Shown piece after piece: positions 9,083-17,206 of a stretch of 64,000 nucleotides of DNA (its first letter is position 1; the number at the start of each line of letters is the position of its first letter). The DNA comes from a bacterium (GTDB lineage Bacteria; AUK180), in contig JAGLGN010000020.1 of assembly GCA_023144005.1 (NCBI GenBank), positions 136,941 through 200,940 of the forward strand. The letters run 5' to 3'. A program made the translations under genes and the position numbers. The notes below the pieces were generated by a model, which worked only from the letters and a program-made list of their open reading frames with translations, made no database searches and had not been told where the DNA came from.

Positions 9083-9094
9083 TCAGAGATTTTC
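9071..9094. terminator. Palindrome spanning two convergent stop codons
   Basis: The 18 bases 9074-9091 form a perfect palindrome centred on TGATCA, in which TGA ends tldE and the complementary TCA ends the PAS gene. It extends to 24 bases with one G-T mismatch per arm. As RNA it can fold from either strand. There is no strong U-tract, so its use as a bidirectional terminator is only an inference. Confidence 0.5.
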
Positions 9095-10573
9095 GACGAA
9101 TATATAGATCTGTGTCTTTCCTTCCAGGTCAACGGAATGGAAAAAGAGTTTTTGCCGGTTCAAACCACCGTTGCCGCCGATCATATTAACCTTAGTGGTT
9201 TTAATATTTCCGGGCTTTCGCGACAGTTCTTTCAAAATAGAGCCGACCTCGGCATGTGAAGCCTGATCAACGATACGCATGAACATAACTTTCTTTAGAG
9301 CATCATCATTCGGATACCCCAAGACCCTCAAAAAGGCATCATTTACAGAACATATCACATCATCCGCGACATGCGCGATCCCATAGGGTGAATTAGTGAA
9401 TACCGCGTCATATTTCTTCTTATTATTCTTGAATTTCTGCGTTTTCTCAATGAACTCTCCCAATTCCAAAATAAGGGAAACAAATCCCCTGGGAGTGCTG
9501 TCGCCCGAGGGAAAGGTGGACTTGACAAAAAGGGTGTCCTTGTCAAATGAGGAGTTATCTTCGGACAGGCTTCCTAAATATATTTCACTACCGCCGTTAG
9601 ACAATAACCTCTCCTCTCTCTGCGAAGCAACAACGGCTATCTCTTTGGGAAGTATATCAAAGATCGTTTTGCCGTAAATATCCTTATTCAGAACTTCAAA
9701 CATCTCTTCAAACTTGTGATTGCCGCCTATATACTTTCCCTCATTGTCTTTAAAATATAAAGGAAAGGGTATCGCGTTCAAAATATCGTCCTTATTGTCG
9801 TTACATTCAGCGAAACTCAATCTTTTGACAACACATTTGAAATCCATGGTACAATGCACGAGAAAACCGTCTAATTTTCTCACCAAATGCAGATGTAAAA
9901 TAGCTTTTCTTCTCATTCCGAGCCGCAGTTTCAATTTCAAAGATATCTTTATATAAATACGGCTCATAAGGTCTATCAAGGCCTTTCGAAAACGCTGACG
10001 GTCCACATTACCCATGAGATCGGTCAATGATTTTTTAAAAAGCGCGGCGCGCTTCAATCCGGATTTTCTCAAAAAGGACGAGCTCACCGCAGAGATCACA
10101 CCTGGTACGCCCGAGTCATCGATCGAGAAGGCGGCAAAATCACGCTCACCCTTATCCACGAGCGCTTTATACAAGATCTCATTATTCGCGGCTTTCTGTC
10201 TGGCTTCTGAAATATCACACATCAGAGTTATGGCCTGGTCCACGAGTGCCGGTGATGTCTCCTCAATTATCATAGGGACGATCAGGGAATCGGACGGCAG
10301 CTCTCTGACCCATTTTTCATTCTTCTTTGTGAGAAATACTATGGTCGGATACGCATTTGAGGAGCCGCATATTTGTTCGATGACCTCTAATTGACCCTCG
10401 CTGTCAAGCCAGGTGATCAAAAGATCGTGCTCGACCTTACTTATATCTTCAGAATGGAATACTTTTTCGGATTCATGAGGAGTTTTACAATCGCGGAGCA
10501 ATGTGCTCACTGTTTTTGAAAATACATCATTTTTCGGGAAAATTAAGATCTTGATCCTCTTTATTCTTTCCAT
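9083..10573 (-). CDS. Multi-PAS sensory protein without a recognisable output domain
   Basis: 496 residues. The N-terminus (about 1-115) resembles a receiver domain (IKILIFPKNDVFSKTVSTLL, then HDLLITWLD, then YPTIVFLTKK) but without a clear phosphoacceptor triad. PAS-like domains follow at about 145-250, 260-375 (NAIPFPLYFKDNEGKYIGGN is the classic PAS start) and 385-495 (YDAVFTNSPYGIAHVADD, then VNDAFLRVLGYP). No histidine kinase, GGDEF, EAL or HTH region is visible, so it may signal by protein contact. Promoter at 10589-10617 (TTGACA/17/TAAAAT). The ribosome site is weak. Confidence 0.7.
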   Translation of the reverse strand: MERIKRIKILIFPKNDVFSKTVSTLLRDCKTPHESEKVFHSEDISKVEHDLLITWLDSEGQLEVIEQICGSSNAYPTIVFLTKKNEKWVRELPSDSLIVPMIIEETSPALVDQAITLMCDISEARQKAANNEILYKALVDKGERDFAAFSIDDSGVPGVISAVSSSFLRKSGLKRAALFKKSLTDLMGNVDRQRFRKALIDLMSRIYIKISLKLKLRLGMRRKAILHLHLVRKLDGFLVHCTMDFKCVVKRLSFAECNDNKDDILNAIPFPLYFKDNEGKYIGGNHKFEEMFEVLNKDIYGKTIFDILPKEIAVVASQREERLLSNGGSEIYLGSLSEDNSSFDKDTLFVKSTFPSGDSTPRGFVSLILELGEFIEKTQKFKNNKKKYDAVFTNSPYGIAHVADDVICSVNDAFLRVLGYPNDDALKKVMFMRIVDQASHAEVGSILKELSRKPGNIKTTKVNMIGGNGGLNRQKLFFHSVDLEGKTQIYIFVENL

Positions 10574-10588
10574 TCCAAACCCTATTAT

Positions 10589-10617
10589 ATTTTATAACAA
10601 TGCGAAGAAAATGTCAA
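10589..10617 (-). promoter_or_regulatory. Promoter for the PAS gene
   Basis: TTGACA (10617-10612 on the minus strand), 17-nt spacer, TAAAAT (10594-10589), 16 nt before the ATG at 10573. Confidence 0.65.
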
Positions 10618-10722
10618 CTTTACCACCCCTTGGAATCTAATGCAACCGCTATATACGCGCATATGCGAATATCATTGGCTAATTTGTTGATTAGTAATAT
10701 TTCTCGAATACGGGGGATAATT

Positions 10723-10746
10723 GGGGCAGACACACAGGTCTGCCCC
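10723..10746. repeat. Perfect 9-bp-stem palindrome downstream of the DUF4139 gene
   Basis: GGGGCAGAC, a 6-nt loop, GTCTGCCCC. It lies 9 nt past the 3' end of the 10755-12380 gene and could act as its terminator, but no T-run follows on the minus strand. The high GC against an AT-rich surround is more like a REP-type palindrome. The rest of 10618-10754 shows nothing else clear. Confidence 0.6.
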
Positions 10747-10754
10747 TACTATTA

Positions 10755-12380
10755 TTACAAGCCGATATTGTAATCCTTCGGTGTCTCTATCTGGTAACCA
10801 ATTGAGAAGGTTTTCTTTGTTTTAGCGGGGAAATCGATCTCCCACTTGATCACGCTCGTTCCATCTTCAATCTTATGGCCTTCCGGTGTGATGTCGATCT
10901 TCTCAATCTTTATCTTGGCGTCCCGGGAGACAGGAATACGGTCATAAAGCACAAATTTATACTTCTTGTCGTTCAGGTTCTCCACGATGATCTTGTAAAC
11001 GAACTCATATCTCTTCTTGGTATTCAAGCCGGATGGCGGTGTATATTTTCTTTTTTCCAATTTGAATTTGGTCTTGAAGAAATTAACAGGTCCGAGATCA
11101 AGTTTGAATTTCTCTCCGGGCAATATCTGTCGAATGGTATAATCCCCAACGAAGCTTGCGCCGTAAAATACTGAAACCTTTCCGGCCAAGATAGGAGAGA
11201 GGGAGTTATTCTTGGATTTGATCTGGGCATAAACCTTCTCATCCATTCTGGGTACCGCTTTATAGATCGTGTCCCCCGTTATCTTCTGCTTGTGCAGATA
11301 AACCGTCTTGGCCTCTCCCGTTGTGGGGATATTCGCCCTTAGATCCGCCTTATACTCTACAGAATAGGCATTCTGGACGACAGTTGCCGGGGCATTGTAA
11401 TATTCCAATTCCGCATCCGCGGCACTTTCGATCTGAAGCTGTTCTCTTGCCATTGAAGGAGCAGATTTCGAGCTCTTTCGAGATCTTTTTGATACGGTTT
11501 GCGGTCGGTGCACTATGTTCTGCAAATAATAAGGCTGAATGATCGGAGCCTTCAAACCGTATGAAGGAGCCGAGGTGGACAAGGTGAGCCCAACCCCCTT
11601 CCAATCTTCACCCGTGCGCTGCTGAACAACACCGTAGTACTCCATCTTAACATCATTCGTGCTGCCTTCGAGATATATCTTATATGTCGGGTACCAGCTG
11701 GCATTGTAGGTAAGATATTTGGCGGATAACTTGAACTTCCCAGCTTCTTTGCAGTAACCGGAAACAACAATGCGTTTCTCCTCTTTACCAGGGCCGGTAT
11801 ACTTTCCAAGCTGTCTTCTCAATTCCTGCATCTCGGTCTGATGCTTTTTGACGGTAATATTGTTATCTTCGATCGCATTGAGCGTTGCGGTGTATTTATT
11901 CAAAATAAATGACAATCCCTGAGACAGATTATCCACGCTCAATTTTGACACGGAATACGCCTTGGAGGCATCGTTTTCTATTTTCACTTTGATAGATTTC
12001 AAGGTACTCAATTGATTTTGGAGGGCTTGATTCCTATTGCTCAACTTCTTTACCATAAGTGTAAGTTCGTCGATACGCTTATTTATCCTTACTACCTTCT
12101 CGTCGGCAACCTCTCTATGGAACACCGAGGTGTAGGATATATCATAGAGCTTAACCTTTTTGCCCTTGATCTTAACCGTGATGGAAGAAATATCCAGATT
12201 AGCGGGGACATTGGAAATATATCCCTCAAAGAATCCCTTCTGAAGGGTTACGCTTCCGCTGCGTGTGACGACAGCGCGGTCCATATACACCGTAACATCA
12301 GAAACCTTCGTATTCAATTTAGTTGCTGCGGAAAGCAGGACACATATAAGCAGGGTGAAAATGAGAATTGATCTTTTCAT
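10755..12380 (-). CDS. Exported DUF4140/DUF4139 protein (MuiA-like)
   Basis: 541 residues with a signal peptide (MKRSILIFTLLICVLLSAA). A DUF4140-like N-terminal domain (about 20-90, KVSDVTVYMDRAVVTRSGSV) is followed by a coiled coil (about 90-190). A long beta-rich DUF4139 domain (about 200-541) contains YTVYNASWYP-type YLTYNASWYPTYKIYL and ends with the KKTFSIGYQIETP strand. The layout is that of the so-called mucoidy inhibitor MuiA family, whose biochemical role is unknown. Expected location is periplasm or outer surface. It is a single-gene unit with a strong promoter at 12401-12429 and GGAGG 6 nt before the ATG. Confidence 0.85.
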   Translation of the reverse strand: MKRSILIFTLLICVLLSAATKLNTKVSDVTVYMDRAVVTRSGSVTLQKGFFEGYISNVPANLDISSITVKIKGKKVKLYDISYTSVFHREVADEKVVRINKRIDELTLMVKKLSNRNQALQNQLSTLKSIKVKIENDASKAYSVSKLSVDNLSQGLSFILNKYTATLNAIEDNNITVKKHQTEMQELRRQLGKYTGPGKEEKRIVVSGYCKEAGKFKLSAKYLTYNASWYPTYKIYLEGSTNDVKMEYYGVVQQRTGEDWKGVGLTLSTSAPSYGLKAPIIQPYYLQNIVHRPQTVSKRSRKSSKSAPSMAREQLQIESAADAELEYYNAPATVVQNAYSVEYKADLRANIPTTGEAKTVYLHKQKITGDTIYKAVPRMDEKVYAQIKSKNNSLSPILAGKVSVFYGASFVGDYTIRQILPGEKFKLDLGPVNFFKTKFKLEKRKYTPPSGLNTKKRYEFVYKIIVENLNDKKYKFVLYDRIPVSRDAKIKIEKIDITPEGHKIEDGTSVIKWEIDFPAKTKKTFSIGYQIETPKDYNIGL

Positions 12381-12400
12381 TTGAACTCCTCCACTAAGAA

Positions 12401-12429
12401 AGTATATTCAAATCTTCTATTAATGTCAA
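12401..12429 (-). promoter_or_regulatory. Promoter for the DUF4139 gene
   Basis: TTGACA (12429-12424), 17-nt spacer, TATACT (12406-12401) on the minus strand. The GGGACGG palindromic element begins only 6 bp upstream of the -35 box. Confidence 0.75.
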
Positions 12430-12434
12430 ATCTT

Positions 12435-12562
12435 AGGGACGTTGGTTTACACTGTTTACAGTTTGTTTAGGCGTAATCCACATACCTCCTATAGATTTAC
12501 GATGATTCAATTTAACAGGAATAGGAATCCTGAACTGTAAACACTGTAAACCACCGTCCCTA
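12435..12562. mobile_element. GGGACGG palindromic element A (non-autonomous)
   Basis: About 30-bp inverted repeats (12435-12464 and 12533-12562), with outer ends TAGGGACG and CGTCCCTA, match with two mismatches. They enclose about 68 bp of unrelated sequence. It has the same outer ends as the elements at 39795 and 57183 but different inner arm sequence. No coding capacity. Confidence 0.75.
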
Positions 12563-12764
12563 TCAGTACCATAAACAGCCTGCGGTCTTCGAATCCCAAC
12601 GCAACATATTTGCGATCCCAAAGGATCGCAGGTATGAAGTGTGAAGCGTGATGTGTAAAGTGGGAGAATCATATGAGGAAATATTCACAAGATAATCCGT
12701 CCGACTGTGGCGGAGTGAGCGGATTCTCCTACAGATAAATCCCCTGAAGGGAATTTTCCGCAGG
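12563..12764. other. Repeat-derived spacer with hairpins
   Basis: Contains a partial copy (12575-12608) of the tRNA-flank repeat core, a perfect 8-bp hairpin TGCGATCC/GGATCGCA (12611-12630), and a low-complexity stretch of GTGAAG/GTGTGAA type (12632-12660). No gene is visible. Confidence 0.6.
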
Positions 12765-12930
12765 CCGCCCCTCGGCTGTCCCATCGACAGCCTGCGGCCT
12801 TCGAATCCCAACGCAACATAAAGCAGTTTATGTTGCTGCCTCTCGGCGCTATACGAATAATCTAACGGGGTTATGCAAATATATATTGGGGAATAGTTGA
12901 ATGGTTACGATACTGGCGGAGAGGCAGGGA
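12765..12930. repeat. Direct repeat copy 1: duplicated 3' flank and 3' end of tRNA-Ser
   Basis: These 166 bp are identical by eye to 12973-13138. The copy ends 16 bases into the 3' part of tRNA-Ser (CCA plus acceptor and part of the T arm), so it carries a non-functional tRNA fragment at 12914-12930. It contains the hairpins GGCTGTC/GACAGCC and AACATAAA/TTTATGTT. Confidence 0.85.
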
Positions 12931-12972
12931 GTCGGTCACAAATAAACTTCGTATAACTCAGTTTTTCGCGAC

Positions 12973-13211
<239 letters not shown>

Positions 13212-13225
13212 GCATTGAAAGAAGT

Positions 13226-13253
13226 ATTATATCGGATTTCATCGAAATGTCAA
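13226..13253 (-). promoter_or_regulatory. Promoter of tRNA-Ser
   Basis: TTGACA (13253-13248), 16-nt spacer, TATAAT (13231-13226) on the minus strand, 14 nt before the mature 5' end. MITE copy 1 starts 18 bp further upstream. Confidence 0.8.
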
Positions 13254-13270
13254 ATTATTGTATTTTCAAA

Positions 13271-13544
13271 AGTGTACTATCTCATAAATACGATGACAAT
13301 GGAATGTTTAGATTTGAGTCAATTCCAACGAACAATGAGTGATGTGTACCCTTTGTGGTACATAAACGAAGAGAGAGAAAGGAGTTGACCAAAGATGATA
13401 TTCCCTCCGGGCGGAAGCTCTTTTTCCGTCTTCTGCGTTCCTCGTCCCTTACATACCGCTGCGGGTATGTAGCACTCCTCGCGCCTTGAATACATAGCAA
13501 AATAGCCTTCAGCCATTGTTACCGTATTTATGAGACAGCACACT
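13271..13544. mobile_element. 274-bp MITE, copy 1
   Basis: Bounded by about 32-bp terminal inverted repeats with few mismatches (left end AGTGTACTATCTCATAAATA, right end reading inward AGTGTGCTGTCTCATAAATA). The interior is about 85% like the copy at 29432-29704 and carries the central hairpin ACATACC/GGGTATGT. No long reading frame is shared by both copies, so it is non-autonomous. It ends 4 bp from the stop codon of the MerR-type gene. Confidence 0.8.
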
Positions 13545-13548
13545 ATGG

Positions 13549-14112
13549 CTAAAGATCAAGATTCTCCAATTGTTTTAAGATTATTTTAATGAGATCGGCC
13601 TTGCTGCTCAATTCTTCTTTCAGAGCAGCGGTCATTTTTTGTTTCTTCTTTCCTTCTTTTAATTTACCCAGAATGGAATTCACTTCCTTTAATTTATATC
13701 CCAGAGATTTCAAAGATGCAGCAAGCTGCAATTCGCTGAGAACATTTCTCTTGTAGAAACGCTTGTTTCGATAGACCTTTGCCGGTGCTATTATCCCGAG
13801 TTTTTCATAGTATTTTACTGTCCTTTCCGGAATATCCATATTCGCGGCAACATCCTTTATATACAGATATGATGGGTCTTCAAAAAGGTTTTCTTCTTTA
13901 GGTGCTCCGACATCCGCCAGTATCTTGAGGCATTCGCCCTCTTCATATCCCAGTTTTTTCAATTTCTTGAAGGACCTTATCACTTCAAGATCCGCCTCTG
14001 AATAAAAACTCTTTTTAGAGAGAAGATTCATTTCAAGAAAATCTTCGAATAGCTCTTGACTTATGCGGCCTTTCTTTCTTAATTCTTCGGAGCGAAAACC
14101 TTTCTTTGACAT
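13549..14112 (-). CDS. MerR-family regulator with two winged-helix regions
   Basis: 187 residues. The clear MerR DNA-binding domain is at about 83-155 (YIKDVAANMDIPERTVKYYE, then KLGIIAP and RFYKRNVLSELQLAASLKSLG). The preceding 70 residues look like a second, degenerate MerR half (SEADLEVIRSFKKLKKLGYE). A basic helical tail follows (about 160-187) with no cysteines for metal sensing. The promoter at 14130-14158 contains a dyad, so autoregulation is likely. Ligand unknown. Confidence 0.8.
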   Translation of the reverse strand: MSKKGFRSEELRKKGRISQELFEDFLEMNLLSKKSFYSEADLEVIRSFKKLKKLGYEEGECLKILADVGAPKEENLFEDPSYLYIKDVAANMDIPERTVKYYEKLGIIAPAKVYRNKRFYKRNVLSELQLAASLKSLGYKLKEVNSILGKLKEGKKKQKMTAALKEELSSKADLIKIILKQLENLDL

Positions 14113-14129
14113 ATCTGCACCTCTATGTC

Positions 14130-14158
14130 ATTTTATACTATTGACGGTATGATGTCAA
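14130..14158 (-). promoter_or_regulatory. MerR gene promoter with internal dyad
   Basis: TTGACA (14158-14153), 17-nt spacer, TAAAAT (14135-14130). A dyad TTGAC/GTCAA (14141-14158 on the plus strand) overlaps the -35 box and spacer, where MerR proteins usually bind. The spacer is 17 nt, unlike the 19-20 nt of classic MerR-activated promoters. Confidence 0.6.
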
Positions 14159-14230
14159 GAAATAGATACGATGGGCGAGGTTGTCATGAGGAGGGTAAGA
14201 GGTTGATAAGGTGGTAGGTTTGTAGGTAGA

Positions 14231-14525
14231 GAAAGATGGATTCTTCAGGCGCTACCGCTTTTCCAGAAGTACATTCACAGAAATGTGGAGAATGTTTCCG
14301 TGTGATTCTATGCCCATTCTCCCTCCACCCACCCTAATTTGCCAGGGACGGAGGTGGTGAATTTTTCAACCCACTTATCTGTCTAAATTGGATGTATTAA
14401 GTTAAAATATTCAACCTGCCGTCCCGTAGGCTGATAGCTCCGGCGTTCTATTGTTTTAACGGACTATTCTAATAAAGTAAACGAAATAACGATTTCCCGG
14501 TTACGGATGTGTTTCTTTTTCCCTT
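14231..14525 (+). repeat. Dispersed repeat B, uninterrupted copy
   Basis: About 295 bp that recur in inverted orientation at 29246-29810, where a MITE interrupts them. The unit contains GGAATGTTTCCGTGTG-like outer sequence, a GGGACGG palindromic core at 14344-14427, and a tail CGAAATAACGATTTYCCGGT. It fills most of the 479-bp gap 14113-14591. No gene is visible there. Confidence 0.75.
14344..14427. mobile_element. GGGACGG palindromic element B inside repeat B
   Basis: Ends AGGGACGGAGG and CCTGCCGTCCCGT face each other. It is about 84 bp and shorter-armed than elements A, C and D. Confidence 0.6.
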
Positions 14526-14528
14526 ACC

Positions 14529-14557
14529 CACTTGTGCCTTGTGCACTTGTCACTTGT
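14529..14557 (-). repeat. CAAGTG-type 3' repeat downstream of panC
   Basis: 29 bp reading on the minus strand as four spaced CAAGTG/CAAGG units, 35 nt past the panC stop. The same unit type is found at 27655-27683, 28 nt past another minus-strand operon end. Confidence 0.55.
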
Positions 14558-14591
14558 ACTCTGCGAAGCAAAGCCTCTAACCTCTATATAT

Positions 14592-15440
14592 TTATCTAAT
14601 GGTGAACAGCATATTATCGATAAGGCGTGTGCGGCCCACGAAGAAAGCGCCGGCGGTCACAAGGTCTCCTTTGGGTGGAAGATCACGGGTGACGGGTTTC
14701 AAATTCTTTGAATCATAAATATCGAAATAATCTATTTTGATCCCGGACAGATACTTCGCTATGCCATCGGATATAAGCGCGCCGGCGTTTGACTTTCCGT
14801 CGGCCGATCTCTCCACAATGTAAGTAAGAGCGCGATTGATATTGAGAGCTCTTTCTCTTTCTTCCGTAGACAGGTATTTATTCCTGGAGCTCATAGCAAG
14901 GCCTCCGGCTTCTCTGATGATCTCGCCGCCGATTATCTCGATGGGGAAATCGAGGTCTTCCACCATCTTTTTGATGATCATGTACTGCTGAAAATCCTTC
15001 AGACCGAAGACCGCATATGTGGGCTCAATAATATTAAATAGCTTAGCCACAACGGTCGTTACACCGTCGAAGTGTCCGGGACGGCCGGCACCACAGAGGT
15101 GATCCTGCAAAGACCCTACCCTAACGGCAGTAAAACGTTCACCGGGATACATGACCTCGTCATCGGGGAGAAAAACCGCGGCAGTGCCCTCGGAACGGCA
15201 GATCTCAATATCTTCCTTCTGCTGGCGGGGATAATTGTCAAGATCCTCATTTGGGCCGAATTGAAGTGGATTCACATAGATAGAGACGATCATTTTACCC
15301 TTCAATGCCTTTCCTATCTTCATCAAAGAAGTATGTCCCTCATGAAGAGCGCCCATTGTAGGCACCAGCACCAAAGGAGCGTCCCTGTTTGCGCGTTTAA
15401 AATCTCTGACCTCTTTGATAGTCCTTAATATTTCCATCAT
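14592..15440 (-). CDS. panC: Pantothenate synthetase
   Basis: Ligates pantoate to beta-alanine with ATP (adenylate-forming) in coenzyme A synthesis; cytoplasmic. The 282 residues match the usual length. The HIGH-like motif is HEGH at 33-36 within VPTMGALHEGHTSLM. The KMSKS-equivalent SSRN (AMSSRNKYLSTEER) and GLKDFQQYMIIKKMV are also present. It is the last gene of the long minus-strand run starting at 25864, only 3 nt after the YchF-like gene. panB and panD are not in the window. Confidence 0.97.
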   Translation of the reverse strand: MMEILRTIKEVRDFKRANRDAPLVLVPTMGALHEGHTSLMKIGKALKGKMIVSIYVNPLQFGPNEDLDNYPRQQKEDIEICRSEGTAAVFLPDDEVMYPGERFTAVRVGSLQDHLCGAGRPGHFDGVTTVVAKLFNIIEPTYAVFGLKDFQQYMIIKKMVEDLDFPIEIIGGEIIREAGGLAMSSRNKYLSTEERERALNINRALTYIVERSADGKSNAGALISDGIAKYLSGIKIDYFDIYDSKNLKPVTRDLPPKGDLVTAGAFFVGRTRLIDNMLFTIR

Positions 15441-15443
15441 CCC

Positions 15444-16433
15444 CTACTTTTTCTGAAACCTGACATTGATAATATCTCCATCCTTGATCGGATATTCCTT
15501 GCCTTCCAAATGATAAAGAGCCGCTTCCTTTGCGGCTTTTTCACTTCCCGCTTCAATCACTTCCCGCGCATTTACGATCTCAGCTTTAATAAATCCCTTC
15601 ATGATATCGGTATGTATCGCTCCTGCGGCTTCATGGGCTGTACCGCCCTTTCTCAGCGGCCAGGCCCGGATCTCCATGTCGGAACATGAGAAGAATGTGA
15701 GCAAATGCAAAAATTCATACAATGTCGCTGTGAATTTATTAATGATCGGTTCTTCGATCTCCATCATTTCCAGAAATTCTTCCCTCTCATCTTCTTTCAG
15801 CAATGAGATCTCAAGCTCATTCTTTCCATTGACACTGACTATGGGAAAGCCATAATTCTTGTTCAGCTCCTCGCGCGGGCTTTCATCTGAGTTCAGAACA
15901 ACGAATACCGGCTTCATGGTGAAAAGCTGAAAACCCTTCAGAAATTTCAACTTCTCCGGGTCGGTAAAGACACCGTAAACATTCTTCTCTTCCTGAAGAA
16001 GCTCCAGAAGTTCCGTTAAGATCTTTACCTCGACCGGCCAATCGCTCTGCTTTTTGCCCTTTGTTATCACATCAAAGCGCTTTTGAACAATGGTCAGGTC
16101 ATTCAAATAGAAATCTCCGAAAATTGAGTCGAGCTGAGCTTGAATGTCTTCTGCTACATTGACATGATCTCCCAATACTACTAAATATCCGTCCATCGTT
16201 TTGAGTTCTGAATCCGATATATCATAGCCGGGAAAATCGTAAAACACAAGTTTATTGTGGATCAATTTCTCTGTATTGTATATGCGTGCAAGGGGCGGGA
16301 TCCTCTCATCATGGACATCTACTGTGTGAAAGAATACCTTTTTTTCAAATATCTGAGAGGTATCCGTTCCTGTCAAAGCGCCGTAAAGTACGGACTTTCC
16401 TGATTGAGGAGGGCCGATTATTCCCAATTTCAT
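15444..16433 (-). CDS. YchF/Obg-like P-loop NTPase with TGS domain
   Basis: 329 residues. The P-loop GPPQSGKS at 7-14 and switch DFPGYD belong to the Obg/YchF group. A helical insert fills the centre, and the C-terminal region about 240-329 is the DUF933/TGS domain (MEIRAWPLRKGGTAHEAAGA, IHTDIMKGFIKAEI). The usual NKxD/NxxE specificity motif is not clear (VVLGDHVN in its place), and the protein is about 35 residues shorter than typical YchF. It is therefore a divergent relative that may prefer ATP, as YchF does. It lies 2 nt after the preceding gene. Confidence 0.85.
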   Translation of the reverse strand: MKLGIIGPPQSGKSVLYGALTGTDTSQIFEKKVFFHTVDVHDERIPPLARIYNTEKLIHNKLVFYDFPGYDISDSELKTMDGYLVVLGDHVNVAEDIQAQLDSIFGDFYLNDLTIVQKRFDVITKGKKQSDWPVEVKILTELLELLQEEKNVYGVFTDPEKLKFLKGFQLFTMKPVFVVLNSDESPREELNKNYGFPIVSVNGKNELEISLLKEDEREEFLEMMEIEEPIINKFTATLYEFLHLLTFFSCSDMEIRAWPLRKGGTAHEAAGAIHTDIMKGFIKAEIVNAREVIEAGSEKAAKEAALYHLEGKEYPIKDGDIINVRFQKK

Positions 16434-16435
16434 TA

Positions 16436-16810
16436 TCAGCAGATCTGTTGAGGAGAATCGTCACCCTTCATCTTCTGTACTGCGATCGATGACTCGACAT
16501 AATCTTTTACGGCATGAACAAATACATCTCTGGGTATATACAGAACCTTTTCATCCCCGACAGAATACTCTCTATTATCCGATGTATAGGGGCCTTTGTT
16601 CCGTCCTTCCAGATCCTCGCCGTTCAGTTTGGCGGTGATATGTCCGAAGAATCTGCTTTCTTCCTCACTGCCGTTCTCCACCTGAATGAGCTGTATCTCG
16701 AGGAGTTTGAAAGAGAACTCCTTTTTGAACTCGGCGATCACTTCCCTGATCATGGAAAATGTTTTCTTGAAATCTTCGTTCTTCTCCCTGTAATATATTT
16801 CAACCTTCAT
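16436..16810 (-). CDS. Small hypothetical protein, possibly thioredoxin-like fold without catalytic cysteines
   Basis: 124 residues. The N-terminal KVEIYYREKN strand, long amphipathic helix (FSMIREVIAEFKKEFSFKLL) and GHITAKLNGEDLEGR segment suggest a thioredoxin/DUF2703-like layout. The only cysteine is the last residue, so redox chemistry is unlikely. The start follows the rseC stop directly, and the gene is part of the 11-gene minus-strand run. No function is assigned. Confidence 0.7.
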   Translation of the reverse strand: MKVEIYYREKNEDFKKTFSMIREVIAEFKKEFSFKLLEIQLIQVENGSEEESRFFGHITAKLNGEDLEGRNKGPYTSDNREYSVGDEKVLYIPRDVFVHAVKDYVESSIAVQKMKGDDSPQQIC

Positions 16811-17206
16811 TTAATCCTCCAATTTATACAAGATCCGGTCCTTTTTCCCGGCGGTAAATATCGCCAGAAGTAATGACCCTGCAAATAATACAGCACCGGA
16901 TATTACCGCTGCGCCTTCGCTTTTGAAAAGCATGCTGCCAAAGATCACGCCAACCGCCAATGCCAGTATTGGTACAATAAAGATATAACTTTGGAGCAGT
17001 AATCTACGGCCGGCAAAGACCTTAACTCTGATCTCCTGGCCAATCTCGAATTTCTTCGGGTCCTTGGCTTTTATCTTCACCTCAATTCCGGCTTTGCAGG
17101 ACTTGCTCATGGGACAGGTCTCACAGGATTCACCGTCTTCGGTGATGCGGACCTCTATAAAATCCTCTCCAAGGGCAATTACCTTTGCTTTATCAATTCT
17201 TGACAT
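16811..17206 (-). CDS. RseC/MucC family membrane protein (SoxR-reducing type)
   Basis: 131 residues from the ATG at 17206, chosen because GGGAGGA lies 6 nt upstream; the longer open frame to 17287 would sit inside the preceding gene. The N-terminus has a C-x2-C-x5-C cluster (CETCPMSKSC). Two transmembrane helices follow at about 75-95 and 99-120. RseC/MucC proteins modulate sigma-E signalling or belong to the RsxABCDGE/Rnf-linked SoxR-reducing system; here no rnf or rpoE gene is adjacent. It overlaps the amidohydrolase 3' end by 14 nt. Confidence 0.85.
   Translation of the reverse strand: MSRIDKAKVIALGEDFIEVRITEDGESCETCPMSKSCKAGIEVKIKAKDPKKFEIGQEIRVKVFAGRRLLLQSYIFIVPILALAVGVIFGSMLFKSEGAAVISGAVLFAGSLLLAIFTAGKKDRILYKLED

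Noticed and set aside
10723-10746. Classical rho-independent terminator
   Set aside because: The stem is perfect but no T-run follows on the strand of the upstream gene; recorded as a palindrome instead.
12914-12930. A second tRNA-Ser gene
   Set aside because: Only the 3' part matches; the anticodon arm and 5' half are missing, so it is a fragment inside the direct repeat.
13282-13543. Two 72-74-residue minus-strand frames inside MITE copy 1
   Set aside because: They are not preserved in MITE copy 2 and have no ribosome site; they are chance frames.
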